NCBI RefSeq assembly: GCF_050948215.1
Contig: NC_135156.1
Span: 18,647,257-18,711,256 of the forward strand
Source: Halictus rubicundus
Lineage: Eukaryota > Arthropoda > Insecta > Hymenoptera > Halictidae
Direction: 5' to 3'
Length of the DNA stretch: 64,000 bases
The notes under the pieces were generated by a model. The model ran no database searches and was not told the DNA's origin. It saw only the letters and a program-made list of their open reading frames with translations. Below are positions 13,401-27,500 of this stretch, one piece after another (positions within the stretch are counted from its first letter, which is position 1; every line of letters begins with the position of its first letter). Both the position numbers and the translations under genes were made by a program.

Positions 13401-16400
13401 GGGTATAGTTTCGCGGAAGACTGATGACCAATATGGCGGCCATTATCGACGCCATTGCCGATAATTCGATTACCGGAAGCACGAACTTTCCGAGTTCTCA
13501 GTGAAACAAGGAATTTGCGAGGATTTTTCGGGGGAGAATAGCGAGGGACTGGATTCGGACGGGAATTAACTGGGAATTCCGGTCGAGGGAACCTCTGTGG
13601 GAACTTCCACGGCTGATATTTCCCGTTTTAAGCGGGCCGGGCGCCGCGGAATTTCCGTGACTTCCGCTTTCCCTGTTCGGTGTAGAGGAAAAATCGCTTC
13701 TTATAAATAACTGATATCAGACGGGAAGTAGACGAGAGGGGACAGGGGAAACGGGCGATGGAGGGAACGAAAACGTGCAAGTGCGGCAGATATTGCTCTC
13801 CGCGTCGCCCGTAAAACCGTTCGCATTCTTCGCTTGTAACGTTCTGTATCGATTCCACGAGAGACGGTCTCGCGAGCGAATTTTCCCTGAATTTATATTC
13901 AATCCGTTCCCCCACTCTCGAGCCCGCGAAAAAATGCTTGGCTCGACGTCTTCGACCGAGAACGAGAAATTAGCTGTCCCCTAGCTCGAAAATTGCTGAT
14001 GGACCGCGGATCTTTAGGCAAAATAAAAACGGTTCGTATTAATCGCCAGATCGCTGCGGAATTTTCTACGTTGATTGCAAGGAACGCCACGCTAAATGAC
14101 AATGTATTTCTTTTTTCAATCATTTTCATTTGTCCGGTACAACAGCGTTTTCTCAGCATTTAATTGGAAAGTACAAGAGTTACGTAGACATTGATTTCTT
14201 GAATAATTTTATCGAGCTGGAAATAACTAGACGGTGTTTTCAAATTTTTTGAAATGTGTTTACTGTTTTGCATCGTATGTGAAACATCCTGTAGGAATGT
14301 GCCAATTTCCCTGGCGTTGCACAAGGGTAAAACTGAAATAAGACGGGAAGCATTTGATCCTTTGACGGCGTGCATCGCCTCCGATGCTTCCGTAATTATC
14401 CCTCGATCGGGTTGCCCGCGTTCCTTCACCTCTTGGGGCTCGCCGGCAGAGGTTATTTACACCGTATATGCATATTTTTTTTCTGATTATTATTTACCGG
14501 GTAGCGGGTGTTGAAGCGTGGCATCTCCGACACAGGAGCGCGGAACGCGGATGCGTCGCACGGTCTACTTAATTCTTTCCACCTGACACGACCGTCCTGC
14601 CCCTGCCTTTATCAACCCCCATCGTCATCCGGTGATTATTTCTTGATCGGCCGAGTTACCCCTTCGCGTCGAATTAAAAAAACCGAACCCCCTCGCGCGA
14701 CTAAAGTGCTCGGGGAAAAATGAATACCAGCAGAAATACACATTGTTATTTTGTTATTAGTAGACAAAGTGAGTAGCGAGACAACTGAGTTGGCCTACTT
14801 CTAACGCTTATGTTACCAAATATCTGCATAATCTCGTCAGCTGATGACCAGCGCGCGCTAGATTGAACCTTCCTCTTTCGATCGAGCCCTTTCCCAGCGA
14901 AAAATATTCTCACATAAGGACAAAAAGTTCAGGCACGTGAAACCATTTTTCGCCTATTTTTGTCGGTAACCTGGTCGCTCTACCTTATCGCGAATCTACG
15001 GAGTCCTGACTCTTAAATAGTAACATCGTGCACAATGTTAAATTTAATTTTCCTTGTGCTAATTAGAAATTCGTGGCGCGTCTGCGACGCTGGCAAGGGA
15101 TGTGTTGAAGGATCCCGATCGATACTACAAGTTCTGAAACAGTTTTCCTGTTTGTTTGATCATGTTATCGAACCATACTCGCCTGAGAGCCGTCGACTCG
15201 ACCATCCTCATCTCGATGGTCAAAGTGTTCCCGCTGGAAACGAAGCTCTCTCCCAGTGAGCATGGTCGACTGGTGTCCTGAAGGATCGCGTGATCGCAGG
15301 TCCTCGGCACCTTGTCCTTGCAGTACCGGGCCAGAAGGGTCGTGTTACCCGCAGGACGACCCACCAGGGGTCGCGAGGGCTCGTTCGACTTGTCCGCTCG
15401 CCTCTGCTGCTCCTTTTCGCTGTTCGAACACAGATTTACCTTCGAAAATTATCCTCCCCCTCAACGAAACTCTTCTCTGTTTAACCAACATCGTTCGAAC
15501 TTGATACCTGATCAGAGAACGATTTCAAACGGATACTGATTTGGATTTGAAGCTTTGGGGAGGGGTGCTCGCTTTGGAAATTTAATTGAACTTTAGAAAT
15601 TGACTTTTCTCCGCTCTTCGAGGCTCTCAGGCCACTGTGGCGGTGGTGGTCGGCTAAACAGAGAGTTCTGGTCGGGAAGCAATTAATCAAAGGTGGTTCA
15701 ACGGACCAGGCGAGGTCGTTACACTCGGACAGCGGCATCATCTCGCCGTCCCACACCATCAGGGTGGTGGAGCAGTCTTCGTCGCCGGTGGACAGGCTGG
15801 TGCCCACGTGAAACTTCAGGATGGACAGCCAGACGCGGAACTGCGGCTGCGGTTGCCGAGGCATCGGTTTCCTCCAAACGGTTCCCGGCCTCTGTTCCGG
15901 GAACTTCGGCAAAGGACGAGGCGGTGTAGGGCTCGGCATCGCTGGGCCCGCGCCCCGAAGATGGTACAGACAGGTGCTGTTCCTCGGAAGAGAGTGGCGG
16001 GGCGAGGCGAGCACACCTCCACCGTTTCCTTGCAGCCAGAACTCGCAGTGCTTGTTCTTGGCATACGTGGGAGAGTCCACGTCGACGAACTTCACCTGGA
16101 AGGACATGTTATACTCGAGGACGTGACAAAATTTGGCTCCGGGGCGAGTCGGAGCAGAGATGGCCCCGCGGGGCAGCGCCCTTGCTCCGTCAAGAGCGAG
16201 AAAGTCACGCCTACTTTGGAGAAGGGTGTTCTGGGGGACTTGGTTCGATGCTGTTTGCTCTAGAGAGATGTTCTGGAACAGGTAGGAGTGTTGAATGGCG
16301 CGGGGGTCGTTTGGTAGTTTCTTTGGGAGCCACGAAACCACGCCCACGTAATGCGAACTACGCCCACTTAACGTAATTAACGCCCACTTTCGATAATTTA

Positions 16401-16990
16401 GGCTCCGCAGGTTTGTTTAATGTTTGTTCACTTTTCCGCGGCGTCCTACAGGAAATGGGGCAGTTGTTTCGGAGCCGTATAACCACTCCCACTCGATGCA
16501 AACCACGCCCACTTAGGGAAATCTACAGAAACAATTCGAAATAAACGACCTTGTCTACTATTTCTTTCTTTGGTGTCGTCTCTTTTGAAACGTTGCTTTT
16601 GAAGGGAGCACAGCAGAGCGGTTCGAGAGCAAACAGCACGCGCCGCCCATGTCTTTCATAGATCTCTACAGGCTCCGGTTCACTCGTAAAGGAACAATTC
16701 TCCGCCTAACGTTCTCTCGTTTCATTGATAACGCGAAATCAATCGGCGAGGCAAGAAATTGAAAAGAGTAACGATCCTTAAACACTGAAACGGCACGGAC
16801 GTTAAAGAGAAGCTCTCAGCGCGGTGAGAGGTATTACAGTCGCTAGGATGTTCCACGGTTCGCCCTGAAAAATGGCCACGGAGCTCTCGAGCTATCCATT
16901 TAAATGCGATCCGTGAACAGGCCGTACTTTACCCCGGTAAGGTGTAAAGCACACTGTTCCCCGGCTCTCACTCTCTCTCTCTTCCGTTTT

Positions 16991-17026
<36 letters not shown>

Positions 17027-20000
17027 CTCTCTCGCCTCTCTGAATGTTTGAAGAGAATTACCACGTACTTGTACTTCTAATTGAAAGCCGTGGAGCGAGT
17101 GCGGAGGCGTGGGGTGCAGGAACGTGCCGTAAGGAGATGTAGTGAACTCGACGAGGATCTCCGTGCTGCTGCTGGTCGCCTCTGGCACCGGTTCCCCGCC
17201 TCCGCAGAATTTCAGGATCACCGGATCCCGGGTCGTGTAGCCGTCGTACACGGTCACGTAGTCCTGCGGCACACGGAATCTCCCTTTCTCAGTTTCACGC
17301 TTCGAGACCCGGATTCGTTTCAGACGTTACGGTTCGGACCTTTCAGTCCGTAATTTCCCGCCGTCTAACGCGAGCCGGGCATTTCAAGTTCAAAACTCGT
17401 GCTTCTCCCGCTATCAAGATGGCCGCCGTGTCAACACCAGCCACTGATCTCTATTTGATTCTCTAACGGGGGGAACGCTTTCAAATGTTATGTGTACATG
17501 GAGTGAGAAATGTTCAATCGAGCTTGTCGAATTAGTAACATCTATTCCCGCAATTTCCTAATATTAGTATGCGATTGAACGCGTTAAAATCGCGATGTAG
17601 GGGTCTTCCAATATGGCGTCTCGACTGACAGGAGCCGACACGGCGTCAACGTAAGTCGACAATATTGCAAATTCGTTTAAACGCTACGCGGAACGAGAAA
17701 CGTTCACTCGGGCTTGACAAATTGACAACATCTACTCTAACGATTTATTAATATTACCGTATCGTTGAAGGTGTTGGAAACGCGAAGTGGAGGCCGCCGT
17801 TCAATATGGCGTCTTGACGAATAGGGGTTCACACGGTCCTCCGCAAGGAGGCACCGTCCCGAAAACGTGTCAATTTCGAACGATCGAGCCGACACCAGTA
17901 GTTTTCCATTGTGTTTTATGAAGCCGCGACGCGTTATCCGCGGTAACCAGCGACACCGCAGTCTGCCAATAAATCGGTCTTATCGCCGCGGGCCACACGG
18001 CGCCGGGTTTCATCCGAATTTAGCCCGACCGCGGATCGGTAAATATGCGACCGGGTCGCGGATTTCTGATTTAAGAAGCCGGCCGAATTATCATGTGAAG
18101 GGACGTAGAGGGGGGACCCGGTTCTATCGGTATGATGGTCACGTCCGACCGTCCTCCCCGCTGCAATTTATGCCGGTTAATCCAATTCTCGCGGGACTTT
18201 CCACGTACCTGCACCACGTCGCAGTCCTTCCAGAGGCGCAGCTCGCGGGGCGACGACTCCACCTGGGTGGCTGGCCATGCCCTTATGGCCACCAATTGGC
18301 CCCGGGGCTGTTTCACCGAAATTAAGGCGTGTTTCCCCGCCGGTATATCGTGCTGCCTCACCTGGAACGCACGTCAGACCGAAATGAAACCGAGTCGCAT
18401 CGTCCGGAATTGCTACAAACCCCCTCCTTATCGTCCCCCTCCCCTCCGCCGTTCGATAATGCGCCCATCATTTTGCATAACAGCTTCGAGAAAATTGTAG
18501 AGCAGCCTGCACGGCGAAATTTGAATTTCTTTCAGCACTCGAACCGCGTCGAGTCTAATTATTTCTCGATCAAGGAGACCCACGATTAGACTACGGTCCT
18601 CTATACAAAATAAAAATTGGTACGCAGTATTATTATTATTCCGTTAAAAAGATTAAAAAAGGAAATTAGTTTCTGTACAGCTCCTGCAATCAGCTTAGAC
18701 AATTTCTATTTTGCATAAAAATCCGCAATTTAGTCACAAGATATAGGACCCACTTCAGAACGTTAAATGCATAAACAGCATGACAGGCATCGACGAATGA
18801 CTTTTGGCTCAACATAGTTTGGTTGAGAGTGGAGGAACAGCGTTTCAAGGCCCTTTCCAGGCGCCTCCACAATGTTCACGGGAGCCGAACACCATTTCCG
18901 GTCCACAGCTCTTAATTATCGTCTCGTTTGACCGATCGCCTCCCGTTTTCACGGACTTCCGAGCCTGTACAAGTCTCGCAAACAGAACCCACGTGCCACG
19001 GCGCGTGGAACCGCCGCGCCGCGCCGCCGACATCGAAGTGTATTTAGTGGCGTGCCGTCCGGCCACGAGAATAATGGTTCGCGCGGGTCGCCGTTGCGTC
19101 GCGACGCTGCCTCGTAAATTTCCCACGGAACGCCGACGCTCTGTTCGGTGCTGTGAAACCCCTCCGCAACCAACGATACGACCGTTCAATTTGCTACAGC
19201 CGCGACTCTGCCGAAGACGTATCGTTGCTGCAGCGAAAGTTTCACTTTATCGACGGAAATCGACGAACCTCCGATCTTTGGGGACGATAGTCTTCGAGTT
19301 TTTAGCAGTATCGGGTTTTTAGACGTTTGGGGGGATCGTTTTCCTGGCATCTAGGTCACGCGGGTTCCAATATGGCCGCCGAACGCGGAGGAGTAAGACT
19401 ACTTGCTAGTTTTCCTTGGGGGTTCAACAGTGATGATGGAAATCGTTGAATCTTAGGTCTCTGGGGATGATAGTCTCCGATTTCTTAGGATTTGGAGGTT
19501 TCTGAGCACTTGGGGGATTTATTTGTTTGATATCTAGGCATTGCGGGTTCCAAGATGGCCGCCGGATGCGCAGCTGCAAGGCTACTTTTTAGTTTCCCTT
19601 GGAAATTTAATGTCATCCATGGAAAGAACCAAGTTTCAGAGTTTTCAGTCCCTGTGTGTTTAATGATTTTGTGGTTTGGGATTTTTAGAGAGAAGATTTT
19701 GTTTGCTTTTCGGAGTACGTGGATTCCAATATGGCCGCCAGGGAGTACCTGTAAGAACGAATAATTTGCCAGTGGTGTTCGACAGGTCCGTCAAGACTCG
19801 CGACCGGAAAAGTTCGAAACCATCCGGCAACCTTCGTTTCGTCCTCCTATTCAAAATCTGGCGAAACTGCGACGAAAGCGGGTGTCGGGGGAGACGAGGC
19901 TCGACTTTCGCCGGTAAGCTGACGGCTCAGGCGTAATCCGGGTCGCCATCGCGCGAAAAATTCCGCAGCGTCGCGTCGTCGGTTATCCGTCGCTCCGATA

Positions 20001-23000
20001 TATGTTCCATATTTATGGGGGCCGCGAACTTTCGTCCCGTCCCCCATGGGGACTTACCGCGTAGTAGCAGGTGAGATTGCGCGGATACAATCCGGGAAAG
20101 TTCGGCGACTGCAGCCTGCACTTCTTCCGGTCGCAGTCGCTGAATATTCGCGAGCAATAGGTCCCGGATATCAGGTCCCCGAGGTATTGCTCGGTGCCGG
20201 GTTTCGCGCTCGTCGCCGGCTGCTCCACCATCTGCATCGGCATCGCCATAGAGCTGTTAGCGTACTCGCCGGTATCCGACGATGTCGTCACATCCGTCGG
20301 CGACGGCGTGCCCGTCGCGTGCGTTACACCTGAAAACAGTTTTATTCGTCGCGCGACGCGTCAGAATTTGCGAGAAGACCAACAAAGTTTGTGTTTCTGT
20401 TAATTCTACAGTGATTTCTCTGTATATGTCGCCAGGGCCTGGACGATAAACGTCGCGGAATTATCCCCACTACCGCGAGAGGCCCCGCTGGCAAGACCCG
20501 TGTTGTTGACATGTATCGAGAATTCACTGTATATTGAGCAGATTAAGAAAAAAAGAAAGAAATTTCTGTTTCCCTCTAGTTAGTTGTGTTTCAGGGAAAG
20601 GGATCGTTGGACACTGACCTACGAACGGGTTCACATAACGCACTACGGCGTCCGACTTTCTGATCGTCTTGTACGCCATCCGGAAGTCGAAATTGAATCC
20701 CGTCTGATCCATGCTCAGCCTGAGCAGCTTCAACGATATGGAGACCGTCGGGGTCTCGCTATAGTAGATCGCAGGGCTCCAGGACGTCCCGCACCAGAGG
20801 CCGCCGACATCCGGACGTTGCGCCTCGGAAATTTGCAGGGAACCGTCCGGACAACCCTCCGCGGTGAACGACACGAATTTCCCCAGGGTGAAGCTGTCGA
20901 ACGTCAACTGAAATCAGCAGAAAACGAAGCGTGTTCAATCGGCGGTTCTCAATTATGCCGGTCTACCCTCGATAATTAGGCTAGGACACGATTTGTCCCT
21001 CCGACAGGCGAGCAGAGTTGAAATTAAGCGAATATTTGCGACTCGAAGTTTGAGATTCTCGTTTATTTGCTAAATTTTGTTAGTTTCAGAAATATTTCTT
21101 TACGAATATCCAATATGGCGGCCATGGGAGCATTGATCAATATGGCGGCCAGTCACGCTTGGGAAGTTTGAGATTGAATATATGAACGTTGATCCATCTT
21201 TTTCCTCTAATTTTCAGATTAAACAATTCTGTTCGATTGAGGATCAAGTTATCAGGTTGTTGATAGTACAATTGACACTTGGATCAGCTTCAGTATGAAT
21301 CGTAATGCGCTTACGAGTATCCAAAATGGCGACGACAAGCGTTAGAAGCGTTTTTCCCCCAATTTCTGACCAAAACAATTTTATTTCTAATAAAGATTAG
21401 TCTTTATTTTTTAAACAAAAAATGTAGCATCCCAAAAAACGATCAGAAACGCTCGACAAATATAGAAGCCACAACTCTGTCTTTTCGATGTCAAACAAAT
21501 TGGATCCCGACGAGAATCGATTTATCAGATATTAACAGCGAAATTGGTCTTTCGCCCGGCTCCGATTAAGGTATCGACAGCTGCCTCTTTAATAATTATC
21601 CCGAGCCGCAAACACGAGAAACGAGCGAGTATATGCGGTTTTTGTTATCAAGAACGAGCGAGGGAAAGAGGGCAGCAGGTTTTGATAAAGAAAAAAAGCG
21701 GGTTTTCGGTGGTATAAATAATTTGGCAGTGGCTCGGCTCGCGGGAAACTTTCATTCGCGGAACTTTCCGGGCACGAACCTATTCGCAGATGGCTCTGCG
21801 GCCCGAGGCCGGCAATATGCGTTATTAAAAAATTCGTCGTTCATTTTAGTTTGGCTGCCAACGAGCTACCGCCTCTCCGGACAGCTCTTTTTATTGCGAT
21901 AACAGCGATAACTATTCCCGAGCACCATTTAACGCTATCAAATCGCTGTAACTCGGATTAAGCACCGCTTATTTCACCGCAACTTCATTTTCATACTTTC
22001 ACGCTCGGCGTTCCAAGTGGCAACTAATTCGCTAAATTAGCTTGTTACACTCTGATGAGCTAACACTTTTGAGACAATTTTCCAGAGATGTTCTTTTTAA
22101 CCATCGTACGTTCCTCAGGCTGAAAATTCACCAATTAACAACTTCGACATATTCGAAAATGATCGATCCCTTTCGGTTTATGTCGTGTTCATTTCGTCAC
22201 TTTCCATCAACGACTTTTTACAGTCTTTTAGTATTAAATTTTTTCATAACATTCTCAAACCTAAGATACAAGATACATAAAATTGAATTGCTCCGATTAG
22301 TTCTGGTACGAAGGGCATGACTTTATATCCAATATGGCGGCCACCGTGGGTATCGATCAATATGGCGAACAGTCACGCCTCGAAACTTTGATATTGAATA
22401 TAAGAACGTTGACTCGTCTTTTCCCTTTGATTTTCAGATAAAACGATTCTGCTCGATTGAAGATAGAGTTACAGTAAAATTAACAGTTACTCCGACACAA
22501 AATTTAAAATCGCTAATTCTTCTTTTTCCTTCAATTTTCAAATATAACAGAGTACAAAGTGACAATACTGAGTTTACTTAGACATTCGACTCTTTCTACT
22601 GTAGCAAATGCTTGAGTAGGGAAATTTATTCCGTCACTTTCCACGATCGAATTGTTACAAATTCAATGGCTAAGCCGTTTGATTTTGAGGAAATTTATGG
22701 CTGCCATGGCGTGCTTTTCAAGGGCTGAAAATATTGGAAGATATTGAGTGGAGGGTGAAAGTGTGTAGCGGAGCGAGTAGATCCGGTTTTTTACGAGATG
22801 TTTCGCGGACACTAACCTGAACGATGTCGCCCAAGTCGCCGCCCGGCGCGCTGAAGGTGAGCTTGCAAAAGTAAGGCACCTTATCCTGCTTCGGTCGATG
22901 AAGCTCCAGGTCGTAGGTTTTCCCCACGTCTCCGTAGTACGTTTTGTTGCAGGCTGCAACAAGAGAGAAAGGGCTCTTTTCAGTTCCAATCTCTTAGGGG

Positions 23001-24544
23001 TGTGCAGCAGCAGCAGCAGCAGCCTCTCTATCAAGAGTATCACTCTACCCTGAAATCAGAATTCTTCTTCTAAACGCGCGGCCGGATAAAGGCGTCGGAG
23101 GGTGTGTGCCAGGGCACTTTCAGTTATTCTTTTTCCCTGTATTCTTTCGTTTTTTCCTCGAAGCATCTTGGTCTTGTATTAAAGACGCTGTTGCATTATT
23201 CAATTCCGTTGGGATTCGTTCGAAAGGAGACGATACTTATCGCTTTGACATTCTGCGATATAATTCCCCTCGTTATTTTCACGCGCCATTGCTGTCTCTG
23301 TGGCTCTTCCGAGCTGACTGAAGATCCTTTGTTATCGATAGTCTGTGAATCCTTATGCCAATTTGTAGTTTTCTGCTGGTTCGGGTTTTATTAGATTCGT
23401 ATTGTCGTTTCTTGGAATTTGTGTTCAGAGGAATATGTATCGTCTTTTTGCAAAAATCGAGAAGAAAAACATTGAGAATGAATTAAAAAATTCAACTGGT
23501 AAGAAAAATTCACGACGAATGCTTGCGTCGTATTGTTTTACCCCAGGCGTATTGGTTCGGAACTACGAATCGCTGTAATCCGGTCAATTTTTTTTCATTT
23601 TCTGCCACACTTTGCAAAAATCGGGAAGAAGACGATTGAGAATGAATTAAAACATTATCTAACGTGAGTCTTAGGAGCAGGAATATTCTGCAGGAGATAA
23701 ATCAAATATTTTTAATATCCTGGAGCTGTTGGGCTTCAGGAACCCTCTCCTCGGTCTCTACAGGGCAAAACCTGTCTCTAAATTTTTAAAAACGCCCTCG
23801 ACGTGTACGTACTGATGTACCATCCTCCCCAAGCGCACGAGGCAAATTTTGAGTGGCTAGAACCGCAGTGTTCCCTTTTTTAGACTCCGAAAAATACACA
23901 ATCTCCTAATGCACTCTTTCCGCAGACGTTTCTCGCTGAAAAATTAATTACTGGACTTCACGGACTGTCCAGATGAAAGGCGCTGAAACATTTCAGTATC
24001 TTACGTGTGCGGGACGCTTCTGTTTCGCCTGGGTTGCCCTAAATGCACTACAGTATTGTGGTATATAATTTCGAAAAATGTGGAAACAAATTGATATATA
24101 TATATATATGTCACGAGACGAAGATGTCGAGTATCGTATTCAGATGAATTCTACGCGTTGTTTGATCCAATTATCATTTTTATCTAGGAATAAAATTGAG
24201 ATAATCTCGAATTTATTTCTAACAATACTGTCTTTTTGATCTTGAGTGTAGATCCTCGAGGCTTGAAACTCAGACTCACAATCGATCTCGGAGAACCTAA
24301 GGGTGCTATCCTTTTGCCCGGGAGCGTAGATCGGCGAGACAATGATCGACAGAGTTCCCTAGGAATCTATCGATCCTCCCATCGTCTGTTTGCACAAGTT
24401 TAATGGCGGAGCCGCGAAAAAGGTGGGATCGCTCGGGGGCTTGCTGTCGGGGGTGTGTAGAACGGGTTCTCCCCGTTTTGCATTCTATTCAGTCTGGTGT
24501 ATCGATCACGTGTTTATCGAGGGTAATCATCGGTGCTTGGATAC

Positions 24545-24593
<49 letters not shown>

Positions 24594-27500
24594 TTCGCTC
24601 TCTCGCTCTGGAAAAGCCCGCTAATTCACGGTAAATGCCCGTATCGTTTTTGAAACCTGTCCAACTGTCGACGGTTCCCGCGGCCCATTTCGTGCCGTTC
24701 GATCTCCTTGCGATCGTTTCCGGTCGTCGAACCGATCCGCCGGATGCTAATTATCCCGCTGTCGTCTTTATCACGCGATAATTGACCGTAAACGTTAATG
24801 GCATCGCGTACACACACGAAACTCGTCCGTGATTTCGTTATTCGAGCACTTTATTGCCGTGAATTTCCGGGTACAGTGATCGTCGCTCGACGTTCCATCG
24901 CCACCTGACGGTGTTGTTTTATCGCTGTTTGATCGCTGTTGGCCACGGTTGTTTGACATTCGGGCTAATGCGATCGATTTTTTAAACATTTTTTTAACAT
25001 CGAACGCTTACAAACACGAGATACAAGGTAATGAAAATTTAACTACGCGGCTCTGATTCGTTAAAAGTATTGACTTCAGGACAAAGATCCAATATGGCGG
25101 CCATCGGGAGTATTGATCAATATGGCCGGCATTCACGCTTCGAAACTTTGATATTGAATATGCAAACGATAGTTCGTCTTTTCCCTTCAATTTTCAGGTG
25201 AAACGATTCTGTTCGATTGAACATTGAGTTATCAAGTCGTTAATAGTGAAACTTAACATTTAGATCCGCTTCAATGTGAAGTATTCAAGCAAGGCAAGTA
25301 TTCAAGATGGCGGCTAGAATTGTCCACATCAATTTCCTGAGCCATGTAGAAGTTTCCTCCTTCCTTTAATAATCTGAATAAGTCGTAAATAAAATGTTGA
25401 CATTCTTTTAATGTTCCTACTGTTTTAAATTGTCATGCCATAAGTGCATAAAATTCGCAGTCTTATTCTCGCTTCACTCCTGAAATGAAAGTTTGTGCAG
25501 CGAACGTTGACCTCAAATAAATAATAGTACAAAATTCATGGATGGAAGGTACGTATCGACGATCAACTGCTAGAGCGCACGGATGTTCGGAATGACTAAC
25601 CAGGACGAATTGGAGTCGGATGGATCAGGGGAAAGATCGTCGATCCGGGTTCGAAAGGTGGCCGAAACGTTGCGGGGCGCCGATCGAGTTGCTTTGGCTT
25701 CGTATCGCATGCTCTCTCCGTGCAGAATCACATTGTACACGGCGGCTTGATTACAACGCCGGTTCATTGTGGGGCTTCAAGGGCTCATCACGAACGGGCA
25801 GAGTAGAGAGGGCACTGGTACGATGCATTGGATCGCGGGGGGTGAATGGATCGCCTGCACAATGCACGCTATTTCCAGGCATCGGCTGGGTCTCGCTCCT
25901 AATCAGAATCCCAGTTTGCCCGGCTAATAGTCAGCCGAAAATCTGGCTACCTTGCCTTGACCCGTTCCGACCTCCCTCGGCCCGCTAGTGATGGGTTCGA
26001 GTCCGATCCGCATCTCCAATCCCAAGTTAATTTGTACAACTAACACTTCATTTCAAAGTTAACCCATTTGTACCACGGAGAAGAATAAATATCTTATCAA
26101 TAATATTTCTGTTATACATTATGTGGACACGTCAATTCGTAGTCTTCATGATCAACCAATTGTAACCTTCTGTTAAATGTTTTACTGGGTTCATTACTTG
26201 TAAGATTGTTACTATTTATTAGAATCCTTGCCCTTTATGCTATTACTAAATTAATTGGAAAAATTTCATAAAGTGCTCACGGGAAGGTCGACAGTATGAA
26301 ATAAGATTTGAGTCTAGACAGACTCGAACCCGTCGCTACTCGCGTAATTCGATAGCAGGCAATTTTCGTCGTGGATCGTTCGCGGCTTTCGCGCTTGATC
26401 TGCATACAGATTGGGGGCTTCGTTGCTCGAAAAAACATCCCTCCGGCCCGTTATTTCGTTTCTAGGGAAAAAGAAGTCGTTCCCATGCACGCGTGAGGCG
26501 CCATCTGCCCGAACAAGTCCGAAGTTATTCGATTCCGGTGACTTCGAATCCCGGACCAATACGCCCGGCTCGTTTCTTATACTTTCCTTCGGCAATTTCG
26601 CGTTGATGCGCCACCTTTTTCTTCTTTCCGTGTTCTCGCGAAGTTCGTTCAACTAATAGACTGTGCTCGGTGAATTTGTTAACTTCGCGTGGCGCCGGAG
26701 CTGCGAAATTGGATCGATTGGGGCGACTCCGATGGACAAATCACTACGCTCGACACAATTTCTTGCCTTTCATGCGATTTTTGTGTTAGTGTATCTTTTT
26801 TTGTGCGGATTACTTTCTCTAGCCATTGGGCGATAAATCTGACCCGTCGATCGACTTCGTTTAGCGATCATCGTAACAATTAGTAAAACGTCTTCATACA
26901 TCGGACGAATCGCTTTAAAAATACAGTCAAAAAGTAATCGGTAAAATTACCAAATTTTAGAACCTATTCCGCAAAAGTATAGTGGCATAGTGCTCCGCGA
27001 AGCTTGCCCTAAATGAATAAGGCGTCTCGGCTGCAGGAGAAACAGAGAGATAAAATTACGAAATAAATTTTGGTAGCTATTTCGTAAAAGGTGGAGGAAC
27101 GAGCACATGATGTAGAGCGCTATAGTGCTCCGGGATGCCTGCCCTAAATGGATAGAGCGTCTTGGTTCCCGGTAGCACACCGCCGCGCCGGTTCTTCCTC
27201 CTTATCGTAATCGTTTTCTTTTATTCAGCAAGAAAAGGAAGATAGATCCGTGATTTAAGATTTCCAACACGCGGCCGCGGTAATCGTCCGCGCGATAAAC
27301 GCCGCGACTGCGGCGAGGAGTCCATATTTTATTGCCTAATAAAATATAAGAACGGTACGGGAGTTCGTGGGTGGCCGGGTCACCTGTCGCCGATTTATTG
27401 CCGCGGCTACGGAGCTGCGGATTCGGCGGATCCGCTTCGGCTCGATACTCCCGGTGCTTAACACTGGATTTACGGTGCACTAAACGCCGCCATTTCACGT

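Larger units (their letters stand above)
16096..17068 (-). other. Receptor intron 6
   Basis: Holds the CACGCCCAC cluster (16338-16514) and a (CT)n tract (16966-17037) just inside the donor. No exon is required. Confidence 0.7.
20908..22816 (-). other. Receptor intron 2
   Basis: Contains two copies of a dispersed repeat with paired ATGGCGGCC motifs (21108-21260 and 22326-22475). The rest is unremarkable. Confidence 0.7.

Noticed and set aside
25975..26020. B-box-like GGTTCGAGTCC
   Set aside because: No cloverleaf around it.
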